From Rhodoferax sp. (GTDB taxonomy: Bacteria; Pseudomonadota; Gammaproteobacteria; Burkholderiales; Burkholderiaceae_C), in the NCBI GenBank assembly GCA_028292305.1, contig JAQGMQ010000072.1, positions 1 to 18,750 of the forward strand: DNA of 18,750 nt, in the 5' to 3' direction. Each line of letters starts with the position of its first letter. The first letter of the stretch is position 1. The translations under genes and the position numbers were made by a program. Shown in pieces: positions 7,501 to 14,685 of the stretch. Under the pieces are notes generated by a model. The model ran no database searches. It saw only the letters and a list, made by a program, of their open reading frames with translations, and was not told the origin of the DNA.

Positions 7501-8271
7501 TTATTTCCCGGCCAGCGACACTGTCTTGGCCGGCGCGGGCCGGGCTGGCTCCATGATGCGGCGCACGGTGCCGTTGCCGCGCAGTTGTTCGAACGCCGCC
7601 TGCGTGCGCGCCACCAGTTCGGGTGGGGTGGACTTGCTGAAGGCCATGAACAGGCCCGTGTTCATCTCTTCGAGCGGCAGCACTTTCTCAAGCCCGGCGC
7701 AGTCGAAGTTGGCTTCCTTGCACTGGGTGGCAGCGCCGTTCTCGCTCAACGGCACCATGTCGACCTGGCGGTTCAGCAACTGCGCGAAGTTCTCGGTCAC
7801 CTGGGCCGACACCACGAGCCGCGCAAAACCCTGCTTCTTGAGGTACTGGTGGCGGTTGTCGTCGCGCATCACACCGATGACATAGCCGCGCGCGGCTTCC
7901 AGGCTCGGCGCGGCGATGTCGGCGCGGGCCTTGAGCTTGTACAGGTGGTAGCGCACCTGCATGAATTCGCCGACCCACTGAAATTGCGCCTCGCGTTCCG
8001 GCGTGCGGGCGATCAGGTAGATCAGCACATTGGGCTCGGCCAGGGCCATGTCGTAGGCGCGGGCCCAGGGGTACAGGTTGATGCGGTAGTCCTTTACGCC
8101 CGCATCGGCGAGCGTCTTCTCGAGCACCTCGGTGGCCGGTCCGGCGACCTTGCTGCCCTGCTGGAACACATAGGGCGAGGCCTCGGTGACCACGCGCACC
8201 GCCTGGGCCCGGGCCATGAACGGGGTCAGCGCCGCGGTGCACAGGCCGAGGGCCAGCAAAACGTTTTTCAT
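7501..8271 (-). CDS. Periplasmic substrate-binding protein (SBP_bac_3-like), second of the cassette
   Basis: 256 residues with a Sec signal peptide (about 1-24, ending ARAQA before VRVVTE). The fold resembles amino-acid-type periplasmic binding proteins; PWARAY at 68-73 and VLIYLIARTPERE at 82-94 also occur, with changes, in the SBP encoded at 9679-10464, so the two are paralogs. Cys184 and Cys191 could form a disulfide absent from the paralog. No permease or ATPase gene is nearby, so a transport role is not supported. The ATG overlaps the stop of the diguanylate cyclase gene by 4 nt (8268-8271), suggesting co-expression and partnership with that membrane protein. Ligand unknown. Confidence 0.88.
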   Translation of the reverse strand: MKNVLLALGLCTAALTPFMARAQAVRVVTEASPYVFQQGSKVAGPATEVLEKTLADAGVKDYRINLYPWARAYDMALAEPNVLIYLIARTPEREAQFQWVGEFMQVRYHLYKLKARADIAAPSLEAARGYVIGVMRDDNRHQYLKKQGFARLVVSAQVTENFAQLLNRQVDMVPLSENGAATQCKEANFDCAGLEKVLPLEEMNTGLFMAFSKSTPPELVARTQAAFEQLRGNGTVRRIMEPARPAPAKTVSLAGK

Positions 8272-9662
8272 AAGGGTGCTCCGGTGGTGTCCTGGGCGCG
8301 CTGCAATTCGAACAGCGCCACCTGGTTGCGGCCGCGGCTCTTGGCCAGGTAGAGCGCCGTGTCGGCCTGTTCGAACAAGGCGTCGAAGGTGTGCACGCGG
8401 TCATGCTCCAGCTGGGTCAGTCCGATGCTGACCGTGATGTGCGGCGCGGTCTCCGAGCTGCGGTGCGCGATGCCCAGCTCGGCCACGGCGCGCAGCAGTT
8501 GGGTGGCCAGGCGCGCGCCCTGTTCGGCATCGGTGCCGGGCAGCAGCACCGCGAATTCTTCGCCACCGATACGCGCCACCAGATCACCCGCGCGGGCGCA
8601 GCTGGACTGGATGGCGCCGGCCACGGCACGCAGGCACTGGTCGCCCTTGGCATGGCCGTAGGCGTCGTTGTAGCGCTTGAATTCGTCGATGTCGCAGACC
8701 AGCAGCGACAGCGCGTTGCCACTGCGCAGCGCACGGCGGAATTCGATCTCCTTGATCTCGTCGAAGTGGCGGCGGTTGGCCAGCCCGGTCAGCGGGTCGG
8801 TGCGCGCCAGGCCGTCGAGCAGGGCGTTGGCGTTTTCGAGTCGGTGGTTGGTGGACTCGAGTTCGCTGGTGCGGTCGCGCACCAGCAGGGCCAGGTTGTC
8901 GCGGTGGGCAATGAGCTCCTTTTCGTCGCGCTGCTGGCGGTCGAGGTAGTCGGAAAGATTGTTCTGCAACTGGTTCACGCCGGTGACCAGCAGCGTCAGT
9001 TCGTCCTGCCGTGCCGGGCTGCGTTCCAGCCCCAGCGGCACCTGCAGGTTGGCCGGCGTGAGCTGGCCCACGTGCTGGGCGATGCGCCGCACATGCACCG
9101 TCACCAGTTTGCTGAACATCAGCATGATCAGGCTGGCCAGCAGCAGCGATTGCGCCACCTGCGTGGCGATGATGGCCACCACCTCGCCGCGCAGGCGTTG
9201 CCACAACACCCGTTCGTCGCCGTACAGCGAGAAGTCGCCCACCGATTCCTTCGAGCCGGGAAAGGCCTCGTAGTCGAGGTTCATGCGCAGCACCGGCGCC
9301 TGCTTCGAAGGCCGCCAGCCCTCGCGTTGGCGTGTGAACTCCTCGGGCGCGCGGTTGTTCGACTTCAGCGTGACCACCACCTGGCCCACCGACGGCACAT
9401 TGGCCACGCTGGCCAGGTGCGTCTGCAGCGATTCGCGGTCCATGTCCCAGATCGATTTGGACAAGGTGCGCTGGTAGACCTGGGCGATCAGATTGAGCTC
9501 GCCCGACATCACCGCCACGTTGTTCTGCCAGGCCGACCAGGTACGCACCGCCGCCACCACCGCCGTGAACAGCAGGCAGAAGCCCAGTGTGGCCAGCACC
9601 AGCCGGCCGCCCAGCGAATGGCGCGGGCGCACGGCTTGCTTGAGGGGCGGCATCTCGGTCAC
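8268..9662 (-). CDS. Membrane-bound GGDEF diguanylate cyclase with periplasmic sensor domain
   Basis: 464 residues. A GTG start at 9662 is chosen because GGAG lies 8 nt upstream; an ATG at 9653 would be 17 nt away from it. Layout: transmembrane helix about 20-40, periplasmic domain about 41-163, second helix about 164-186, HAMP-like linker about 188-240, coiled coil about 240-285, GGDEF domain from DPLTGLANRRHF (289-300). The active-site loop is GGEEF (366-370). RAGD (357-360), five residues ahead of it, is the RxxD inhibitory site, so product inhibition is likely. Known reaction: two GTP to cyclic di-GMP. No EAL domain follows. It is encoded 16 nt after one SBP gene and overlaps the next by 4 nt, which suggests periplasmic ligand control of its activity. 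Confidence 0.95.
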   Translation of the reverse strand: MTEMPPLKQAVRPRHSLGGRLVLATLGFCLLFTAVVAAVRTWSAWQNNVAVMSGELNLIAQVYQRTLSKSIWDMDRESLQTHLASVANVPSVGQVVVTLKSNNRAPEEFTRQREGWRPSKQAPVLRMNLDYEAFPGSKESVGDFSLYGDERVLWQRLRGEVVAIIATQVAQSLLLASLIMLMFSKLVTVHVRRIAQHVGQLTPANLQVPLGLERSPARQDELTLLVTGVNQLQNNLSDYLDRQQRDEKELIAHRDNLALLVRDRTSELESTNHRLENANALLDGLARTDPLTGLANRRHFDEIKEIEFRRALRSGNALSLLVCDIDEFKRYNDAYGHAKGDQCLRAVAGAIQSSCARAGDLVARIGGEEFAVLLPGTDAEQGARLATQLLRAVAELGIAHRSSETAPHITVSIGLTQLEHDRVHTFDALFEQADTALYLAKSRGRNQVALFELQRAQDTTGAPL

Positions 9663-9678
9663 GCTGCAGGCTCCGGGT

Positions 9679-10464
9679 TCAGAGCCACTTGCGCTGGAGG
9701 GCGTCGTAGATGCCGTTGCGCTTGACCGCCTCCAGCCCCTTGCGGAAGCGATCGACCAGCGCGTCGGGCGTCTTCAGGCCGAAGGCCATGTAGTTGCCGC
9801 CGCCGCTCAGCTCGGCGATGCGCAGCGACTTCTGCAGCACGGCCGAAGGGTCGTCGCCGGCCTGGCGCGCCATGTAGTAGGCGCCGAGCTCGTTCATGAT
9901 CCACAGGTCGATGCGGCCGCGCTTGAGCTTTTCGTAATTCAGCTCGTAGCGGTTGCTCGACTGCAGGTTGCGCCCCACCGCAAATCCGTTCTGCACGAGG
10001 AACTGCTCACCCACGTCCTGGTTCACCGTGCCGATCTGCAGGTTCTTGGTATCGGCGAGTTCGTTGATCTGCAGGTTGCGGCTTTTCAACGAGAACAGGT
10101 AGAAGTCGGTCGGCGTGATCTGGCCCACCCACTTGAACAGCTTCTCGCGTTCCTTTGACCGGTTCATCGAATAGATGAGCACGCTGTCGGTGTTTTGCGC
10201 GGTCTCGTAGGCGCGTGCCCAGGGCAGCGACTGGATCTGGCCTTCGACATTGATCTCGCGCAGCACGGCCTGCACCACGTCTGTCCCCAGGCCGGTGATC
10301 TTGCCGTTGTCGGTGTAGTTGTAGGGCGGGTATTCCTCGGTGACGATGCGCACCGTTTCGGTGGCGAAGGCGGGCGCCACCGCGCCGAGGCCACCAGCCG
10401 CCAGCCCGAGCAGCAACGCGCGCCGGGCAGGATGAACAGGATGAGCAGGCACGCTGCCGCTCAC
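9679..10464 (-). CDS. Periplasmic substrate-binding protein (SBP_bac_3-like), first of the cassette
   Basis: 261 residues from a GTG at 10464, preceded by AAGG about 7 nt upstream. An ATG at 10527, only 4 nt after folB, would give 282 residues but adds a polar, Pro/Ser-rich segment ahead of the signal peptide; which start is used is uncertain. The signal peptide contains ARRALLLGLAAGG (possibly Tat-like) and ends APAFA. The mature protein opens VRIVTEEYPPYNY, typical of amino-acid-type binding proteins. It carries LPWARAYETA and SVLIYSMNRSKERE, matching the paralog at 7501-8271. No ABC permease or ATPase gene is encoded in the cluster. The diguanylate cyclase gene follows after 16 nt. Likely a ligand-binding input for that enzyme; the ligand is unknown. 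Confidence 0.87.
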   Translation of the reverse strand: MSGSVPAHPVHPARRALLLGLAAGGLGAVAPAFATETVRIVTEEYPPYNYTDNGKITGLGTDVVQAVLREINVEGQIQSLPWARAYETAQNTDSVLIYSMNRSKEREKLFKWVGQITPTDFYLFSLKSRNLQINELADTKNLQIGTVNQDVGEQFLVQNGFAVGRNLQSSNRYELNYEKLKRGRIDLWIMNELGAYYMARQAGDDPSAVLQKSLRIAELSGGGNYMAFGLKTPDALVDRFRKGLEAVKRNGIYDALQRKWL

Positions 10465-10531
10465 GGATGAACCTTGGTGCTGTGCACTGGGGTGCTTGCT
10501 GGCTTGGGGCGGGCCGGCGCGTCGCATGTGT

Positions 10532-10903
10532 CTACCACTGCCCCGTTTCCATGCGGATCGCCACTTCGCAGTCGTCGAAGATTTCCAGCTTGGCGATCTT
10601 CACACGCACGCCCAGCACGCCGGGCAGCTGCATCAGGCGCGCACTCAGCTTGCCGATCAGCGTCTCGAGCAGGTTCACATGCACGGCCGTGCATTCGTCG
10701 ATGATGATCTGGCGCACCTTGCGGTAGTCGAGCACGTGGTGGATGTCGTCGTCGCGCGGGTTCAGTGGCTGGGTGCCGAGGTTGAGCGAGGCGTCCACCT
10801 GGATCGGCTGCGGGTCGGTCTTCTCGAAGTCGAAGATGCCGACGTTGGCCTTGAAGCGGAGTCCGGTGAGGTGCAGCGTCTGGCTGCCGGCGGTGTTGAG
10901 CAT
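10532..10903 (-). CDS. folB: Dihydroneopterin aldolase (FolB)
   Basis: 123 residues, the usual FolB size. LHLTGLRFKANVGIFDFEK (about 10-28) is the characteristic N-terminal strand and loop, with Glu27 in the position of the substrate-binding acid. LLETLIGKLSARL (78-90) is the conserved helix. VRVKIAKLEIF (99-109) contains Lys105, probably the catalytic lysine. The enzyme cleaves 7,8-dihydroneopterin to 6-hydroxymethyl-dihydropterin plus glycolaldehyde in folate synthesis; some members also epimerise. The upstream gene, 31 nt away, is a pteridine-reductase-type SDR, supporting a pterin role. No strong Shine-Dalgarno sequence was seen before the ATG at 10903. Confidence 0.9.
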   Translation of the reverse strand: MLNTAGSQTLHLTGLRFKANVGIFDFEKTDPQPIQVDASLNLGTQPLNPRDDDIHHVLDYRKVRQIIIDECTAVHVNLLETLIGKLSARLMQLPGVLGVRVKIAKLEIFDDCEVAIRMETGQW

Positions 10904-10934
10904 GGGGTGGTTTGAAACGTGGTCGGCTGGAAAA

Positions 10935-11774
10935 TCACATGAGCGAGAAGTCGCGGTCGAACTTCATCAGATGCTGGCCGCCGTCGACCACCAGCGTGGT
11001 GCCGGTGAGCGAGCGGTTTTCCAGCGCGAACTTGACCGTGGCCGCCACGTCCGCAGCCGTTGACGAGCGGCCCAGCGGCGCCAGCCGGTGGCGTGCGTCG
11101 AACGCGGCGTCGTCCAGCAGGTGGCTGGTCAAGGTGAGCCCGGGGGCCACGCCCACCACGCGCACCAGGGGCGCCAGCGCCAGCGCCAGCATGGTGCCGG
11201 CGGCTTCCAGCGCGGCTTTCGACAGGGTGTAGCTGAAAAAATCGGGATTCAGATTCCATAGTTTCTGGTCGAGCAGGTTCACCACCGCGCCCTGGGCCGC
11301 CGCGGGATCGGAGCGTCCCGCCAGATGCGCATGCAACGCCTGTGCCAGCAGCACGGGCGCGCCGGTGTTGGCGCGCCAATGGCGTTCCATGGCCTCGAAA
11401 CCGAAACTTTCGGCGCTGTCGTTCTCGAAAGTCGAAGCGCTGTTGACCACCGCGTCGACGCGGCCGAAACGGGCCACCACGCGGGGCAGCAGTGCGCGGG
11501 TACTGGGCTCGTCGGCCAGGTCGGCATGAAAACCGGCGTGCGACAGGCCGCTGAAAAGGCCGCCCGCCCGGGTCAGCGCGTCGCAGTCGGCCACGGTCTG
11601 CAGGGCCTCGGCCTCCGAGCCGCGGTAGTGCACGGCCACCTGCCAGCCACCGGCCGCCAGCGCCAGCGCGATCTCGCGACCCAGGCGCTTGGCGGCACCG
11701 GTGACCAGCACGGTGCGCACGGCCGGTGGCGTGGGCGAGGGCGGTTCAGCGGGGCGGGAAGAAGTGGGCGGCAT
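10935..11774 (-). CDS. Pteridine reductase-type SDR oxidoreductase (FolM/PTR1-like)
   Basis: 279 residues. After a Pro-rich N-terminal extension (about 1-18) comes the NADP-binding motif TGAAKRLG (25-32), the form typical of pteridine reductases. NSAS (110-113) replaces the common NNAG. The catalytic Tyr181-x-x-x-Lys185 lies in FFSYTLSKAAL. DQKLWNLNPDFFSY is characteristic of FolM/PTR1-like enzymes, and VVDGGQHL lies near the C-terminus. The expected role is NADPH-dependent reduction of dihydropterin (dihydromonapterin) and possibly dihydrofolate. folB follows on the same strand, consistent with pterin metabolism. It is divergent from the MidA-like gene, with only 17 bp between start codons, so the two promoters must overlap the opposite coding regions or each other. 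Confidence 0.88.
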   Translation of the reverse strand: MPPTSSRPAEPPSPTPPAVRTVLVTGAAKRLGREIALALAAGGWQVAVHYRGSEAEALQTVADCDALTRAGGLFSGLSHAGFHADLADEPSTRALLPRVVARFGRVDAVVNSASTFENDSAESFGFEAMERHWRANTGAPVLLAQALHAHLAGRSDPAAAQGAVVNLLDQKLWNLNPDFFSYTLSKAALEAAGTMLALALAPLVRVVGVAPGLTLTSHLLDDAAFDARHRLAPLGRSSTAADVAATVKFALENRSLTGTTLVVDGGQHLMKFDRDFSLM

Positions 11775-11791
11775 TCAGGGACAATCCAGGG

Positions 11792-12919
11792 GTGACGACA
11801 TCTGCCCACAGTTTAACGACCCGCCTGCAAGCCACCATCGCCGACGCCATCCGGGACGCGGGCGGCTGGATCGGCTTCGACCGCTTCATGGCCCTGGCGC
11901 TCTACGCGCCCGGCCTCGGCTACTACGCCAACACCAGCCTCAAGTTCGGCACCATGCCCACCCTCATGCAGGACGGCGTGCGCGTGGCCGGCAGCGACTT
12001 CGTGACCGCGCCCGAGTTGTCGCCGCTGTTCGGCCGCGCGCTGGCCGCGCAGCTGGCACAGGCGCTGGCGGCCACCGCCACCCGCGAGGTCTGGGAGTTC
12101 GGCGCCGGCTCGGGCGCGCTGGCGCTGCAACTGCTCGAAGCCTTGGGCGACACGGTCGATCGCTACACCATCGTCGACCTGTCGGGCACCCTGCGTGCGC
12201 GCCAGCAGGAGGCGTTGGCGCCGTTCGCGGGCAAGGTATTCTGGGCCGACGCGCTGCCCGATGCGATGCAGGGCGTGGTGGTGGGCAACGAGGTGCTGGA
12301 CGCGATGCCGGTGCAGCTGTTGAACCGCGTCCAGGGCCAATGGTTCGAACGCGGCGTGGCGCTGGCCCCCGACGAGCCCCGCCGTTTCGTGTGGCAAGAC
12401 CAGGCTTCCGACCTGCGCCCGCCGGTCGACGTGGCCGGCCCGCACGACTACCTGACCGAGATCCACGCCCAGGGCGTGGCCTTCATCCACACCTTGGCCG
12501 AGCGCCTGGTGCGGGGCGCGGCCTTCTTCATCGACTACGGCTTCCCCGAGAGTGAGTACTACCATCCGCAGCGCAGCGGCGGCACGGTGATGTGCCACCA
12601 GGCGCACCGCGCCGACCCCGATCCGCTGGCCGACGTGGGCCTGAAGGACATCACCGCCCACGTGAATTTCACCGCCATCGCACTGGCTGGCCAGGAGGCC
12701 GGGCTCGAAGTGCTGGGTTATGCCAACCAGGCTCGTTTCCTCATGAACTGCGGCCTGCTGCAATTGATGGAGCAGGGCACGGCGGTGGACCGCGTGCGCG
12801 CCATCAAGCTCGTGAATGAACACGAGATGGGTGAATTGTTCAAGGTGGTCGGCTTTGCCAAGGGCGCGCCATTTGACGCAATTGGTTTCCAAACCGGCGA
12901 CCGCAGCCATACTTTGTAA
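11792..12919 (+). CDS. MidA/NDUFAF7-family SAM-dependent methyltransferase (COG1565)
   Basis: 375 residues from a GTG at 11792; an in-frame ATG at 11726 would overlap the divergent SDR gene by 49 nt and adds a non-family-like segment. A CAGGG stretch lies about 11 nt upstream of the GTG. Family features: WIGFDRFMALALYAPGLGYY (about 26-45), GSDFVTAPELSPLFGRAL (67-84), and the SAM-binding motif EFGAGSGAL (102-110). The eukaryotic homologue NDUFAF7 methylates an arginine of complex I subunit NDUFS2; the bacterial substrate is not known from this sequence. The DUF2905 gene starts 4 nt after the stop and is likely cotranscribed. Confidence 0.9.
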   Translation: MTTSAHSLTTRLQATIADAIRDAGGWIGFDRFMALALYAPGLGYYANTSLKFGTMPTLMQDGVRVAGSDFVTAPELSPLFGRALAAQLAQALAATATREVWEFGAGSGALALQLLEALGDTVDRYTIVDLSGTLRARQQEALAPFAGKVFWADALPDAMQGVVVGNEVLDAMPVQLLNRVQGQWFERGVALAPDEPRRFVWQDQASDLRPPVDVAGPHDYLTEIHAQGVAFIHTLAERLVRGAAFFIDYGFPESEYYHPQRSGGTVMCHQAHRADPDPLADVGLKDITAHVNFTAIALAGQEAGLEVLGYANQARFLMNCGLLQLMEQGTAVDRVRAIKLVNEHEMGELFKVVGFAKGAPFDAIGFQTGDRSHTL

Positions 12920-12923
12920 TGCC

Positions 12924-13118
12924 ATGATTCGCTGGCTCCTGGTTATTTTTCTGGCACTGATTCTGATCAGCTGGTTTACCCCGCTGCTCGGCAAACTGGG
13001 CTTTGGCCGATTGCCCGGAGACGTACGCTTCAAGCTGTTTGGCCGAGAATGGTTTTTGCCGTTCACGACCACCATCGTGCTCAGCGCGCTGGCCAGCCTC
13101 ATTTCCAAACTGGTTTAG
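12924..13118 (+). CDS. DUF2905-family small inner-membrane protein
   Basis: 64 residues with two predicted membrane helices (about 3-22 and 43-62) separated by a charged loop containing GFGRLPGDVRFKLFGRE, a phrase characteristic of DUF2905 proteins. The function of the family is unknown. The ATG at 12924 lies 4 nt after the stop of the MidA-like gene, so it is probably the second gene of that operon. The longer open frame beginning at 12816 would overlap the methyltransferase and is not credible. Confidence 0.88.
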   Translation: MIRWLLVIFLALILISWFTPLLGKLGFGRLPGDVRFKLFGREWFLPFTTTIVLSALASLISKLV

Positions 13119-13150
13119 TTTTTCTCATCCTCATTTTTCGAGCACGTCCC

Positions 13151-14092
13151 ATGAAAGCTTGTGTTGATATCGGCGGCACCAAGATCGCCGTCAGCCTGAC
13201 CACCGGCGAAGGCGCCATGCCCAGCCTGCAGGCGCGCCGCGCCGAACCCACGGCCAAGACCGGCGCCAATGACGCGCTGGCCGTGCAGATCATTCGCATG
13301 GTGGAAGCCGCCTGCGCCGAGGTGGGCACCTCGGCGGATGCGATCGACGAGGTCGGCGTGTCGTCTTGCGGCCCGTTCGTGCTGACCGACGGCCTGGTCG
13401 AGCTGGCCGCGCCCAACATCTGCGGCGGCCTGGCCGGCCCCGCCCGCGGCCTGCCGAACGAGTGGAAATCGGCCCTGCTCGAAGCCCCGCTGCGCCAGCG
13501 TTTCGGCGCGCGGGTGCGGGTCGAAAACGACTGCATCGCCGCCCTCGAAGCCGAGCGCCGCTGGGGTGCGTTGAAGGGCCTGGACCACTGCGCCTACGTG
13601 ACCTGGAGCACCGGCATCGGCATGGGCCTGTGTGTCGACGGCCACATCCTGCGCGGCAAGAACGGCAACGCCGGCCATGCCGGCCACATGTTCGTCAACG
13701 ACAACAATGACGCGCTGTGCGGCTGCGGCAACATCGGCGACGTGGAAGGCCTGATCGCGGGCAACGCCATCGCCCGCCGCTTCGGCCAGGAGGCCGCGCC
13801 GCTGTTCACCGCGGCCACGGCGGGCGATGCGGCCGCGCTGGCCACCGTCGACAGCCTGTGCCTGGTGATGGGCCGCACGCTCTACAACCTGGTGGTGACG
13901 CTCGACCTGCAAGGCATCAGCCTGGGCGGCAGCGTGTTCTGGAACAACCGCGAATTATTGCTGCCGCGCCTGCAGTCGCATATTGATGGACGCCTGCCTT
14001 CATTAACCGCCGGCATGCGCTGCGTGCCCGCAGGGCTGGCCGATAAAGTCGGCGATTACGCGGCATTGGCGCTGCTGTCGCATGCGGCTTAA
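13151..14092 (+). CDS. ROK-family sugar kinase-like protein with atypical zinc and sugar motifs
   Basis: 313 residues starting 32 nt after the DUF2905 gene. The ATP-binding N-terminal motif DIGGTK (6-11), the catalytic-Asp region VENDCIAA (124-131, Asp127) and STGIGMG (153-159) are typical of ROK kinases, which phosphorylate glucose, fructose, N-acetylglucosamine or related sugars. Two signatures are changed: the usual GExGH reads GHAGHM (175-180), so the sugar-contacting Glu is His, and the zinc-binding CxCGxxGCxE reads CGCGNIGDVE (190-199), so the third Cys is Asp. There is no N-terminal HTH, so it is not a ROK repressor. Substrate and activity are open. No clear Shine-Dalgarno sequence was seen. 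Confidence 0.88.
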   Translation: MKACVDIGGTKIAVSLTTGEGAMPSLQARRAEPTAKTGANDALAVQIIRMVEAACAEVGTSADAIDEVGVSSCGPFVLTDGLVELAAPNICGGLAGPARGLPNEWKSALLEAPLRQRFGARVRVENDCIAALEAERRWGALKGLDHCAYVTWSTGIGMGLCVDGHILRGKNGNAGHAGHMFVNDNNDALCGCGNIGDVEGLIAGNAIARRFGQEAAPLFTAATAGDAAALATVDSLCLVMGRTLYNLVVTLDLQGISLGGSVFWNNRELLLPRLQSHIDGRLPSLTAGMRCVPAGLADKVGDYAALALLSHAA

Positions 14093-14215
14093 TGCCCTTG
14101 TGCGCCGTGATTGAATAGCTGAGGCCCCGTTTTGGCGCTGGGATTGAATCACGCGGGGCAACCCCCGCCCGGCGCAAGATGTCGCGCCGCCGATAATTTC
14201 AGTTGTAAATTTTTT

Positions 14216-14239
14216 GTGAATCAGAAGGTGCAGATTCAC
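14216..14239. promoter_or_regulatory. Putative operator: inverted repeat over the hns-like -35 box
   Basis: GTGAATC (14216-14222) and GATTCAC (14233-14239) are perfect 7-bp inverted arms separated by 10 nt, the layout of a dimeric repressor site. The right arm covers five of the six -35 bases (14235-14240). An AT-rich stretch (about 14193-14222) overlaps the left arm and could also be an H-NS-type binding region. Regulator unknown. Confidence 0.45.
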
Positions 14240-14263
14240 CTATTTTCAATAAATGAATATAAT
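14235..14263 (+). promoter_or_regulatory. Sigma70-type promoter of the H-NS-like gene
   Basis: TTCACC (14235-14240; 4 of 6 to consensus) and a perfect TATAAT (14258-14263) are 17 bp apart, the ideal spacing. Transcription should start near 14270, giving a leader of about 30 nt to the ATG at 14300. No strong Shine-Dalgarno sequence is in the leader. Confidence 0.7.
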
Positions 14264-14299
14264 CCGGGCGTCCCGATCCCTCATTCACTCTGAACCAAT

Positions 14300-14608
14300 A
14301 TGACCACTTATAAAGAACTCCTCCAGCAACGTGAAGCCCTGGAACGCCAGATCAGCGAAGCGCGCCAACGCGAAAATGCGCAGGCGCTTTCACAAGTGCG
14401 CGCTTTGGTGGCCGATTTCGATTTGACGCCGGAAGACGTGTTTCCCACCACTAAAACCCGCGGTGCCAAATCCACGGCCGTCAAGGGAAGCAAAGCCAAG
14501 GTCGCGCCAAAGTACCGCAATCCGGAAACCGGCGACACCTGGACCGGCCGCGGCAAACCACCACGCTGGATTCAGGACAAGGAACGCACCCAGTTTCTGA
14601 TCGCCTGA
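14300..14608 (+). CDS. H-NS histone-family nucleoid protein (short betaproteobacterial type)
   Basis: 102 residues. The N-terminal half (about 3-40) is a charged helical segment suited to coiled-coil oligomerisation. A basic linker rich in Lys, Ala and Thr (about 50-70) joins it to the DNA-binding domain YRNPETGDTWTGRGKPPRW (72-90). TWTGRGKPPRW is the hallmark of betaproteobacterial H-NS-like proteins (BpH3/Bv3F type), which bind curved AT-rich DNA in the minor groove and silence genes. It has its own promoter and terminator, so it is monocistronic. Paralogs are usual in this group, so it need not be the main H-NS. The inverted repeat and AT-rich stretch upstream allow auto-regulation, but that is inference. 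Confidence 0.93.
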   Translation: MTTYKELLQQREALERQISEARQRENAQALSQVRALVADFDLTPEDVFPTTKTRGAKSTAVKGSKAKVAPKYRNPETGDTWTGRGKPPRWIQDKERTQFLIA

Positions 14609-14646
14609 AGGCATACCGGTTAATCGCCCCAATTCGGGGTGGTGAC

Positions 14647-14685
14647 CCCAAACAAAAAGCCGGCATTGCCGGCTTTTTGTTTGGG
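14647..14685. terminator. Strong bidirectional intrinsic terminator between hns-like and IPTL-CTERM genes
   Basis: Perfect 18-bp inverted repeat (arms 14647-14664 and 14668-14685) around a three-base loop. The core is GCCGGC flanked by A5 on the left and T5 on the right, so it works as hairpin plus U-tract on both strands. It begins 38 nt after the hns-like stop and lies 149 nt after the end of the convergent IPTL-CTERM gene. The rest of 14609-14833 shows no gene. Confidence 0.88.

Noticed and set aside
7501..10464. ABC amino-acid importer operon
   Set aside because: Two SBP genes are present but there is no permease or ATPase gene. The gene between them is a diguanylate cyclase.
11813..13108. 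Minus-strand open frame of 431 codons
   Set aside because: Antisense to the MidA-like and DUF2905 genes, which have recognisable motifs. Its His/Gln/Arg-rich translation is a GC-skew artefact.
14106..14159. Dyads CGTGATT/AATCACG and GCCCCG/CGGGGC downstream of the ROK gene
   Set aside because: Short arms with loops of 24-34 nt and no U-tract. Not convincing as a terminator or operator.
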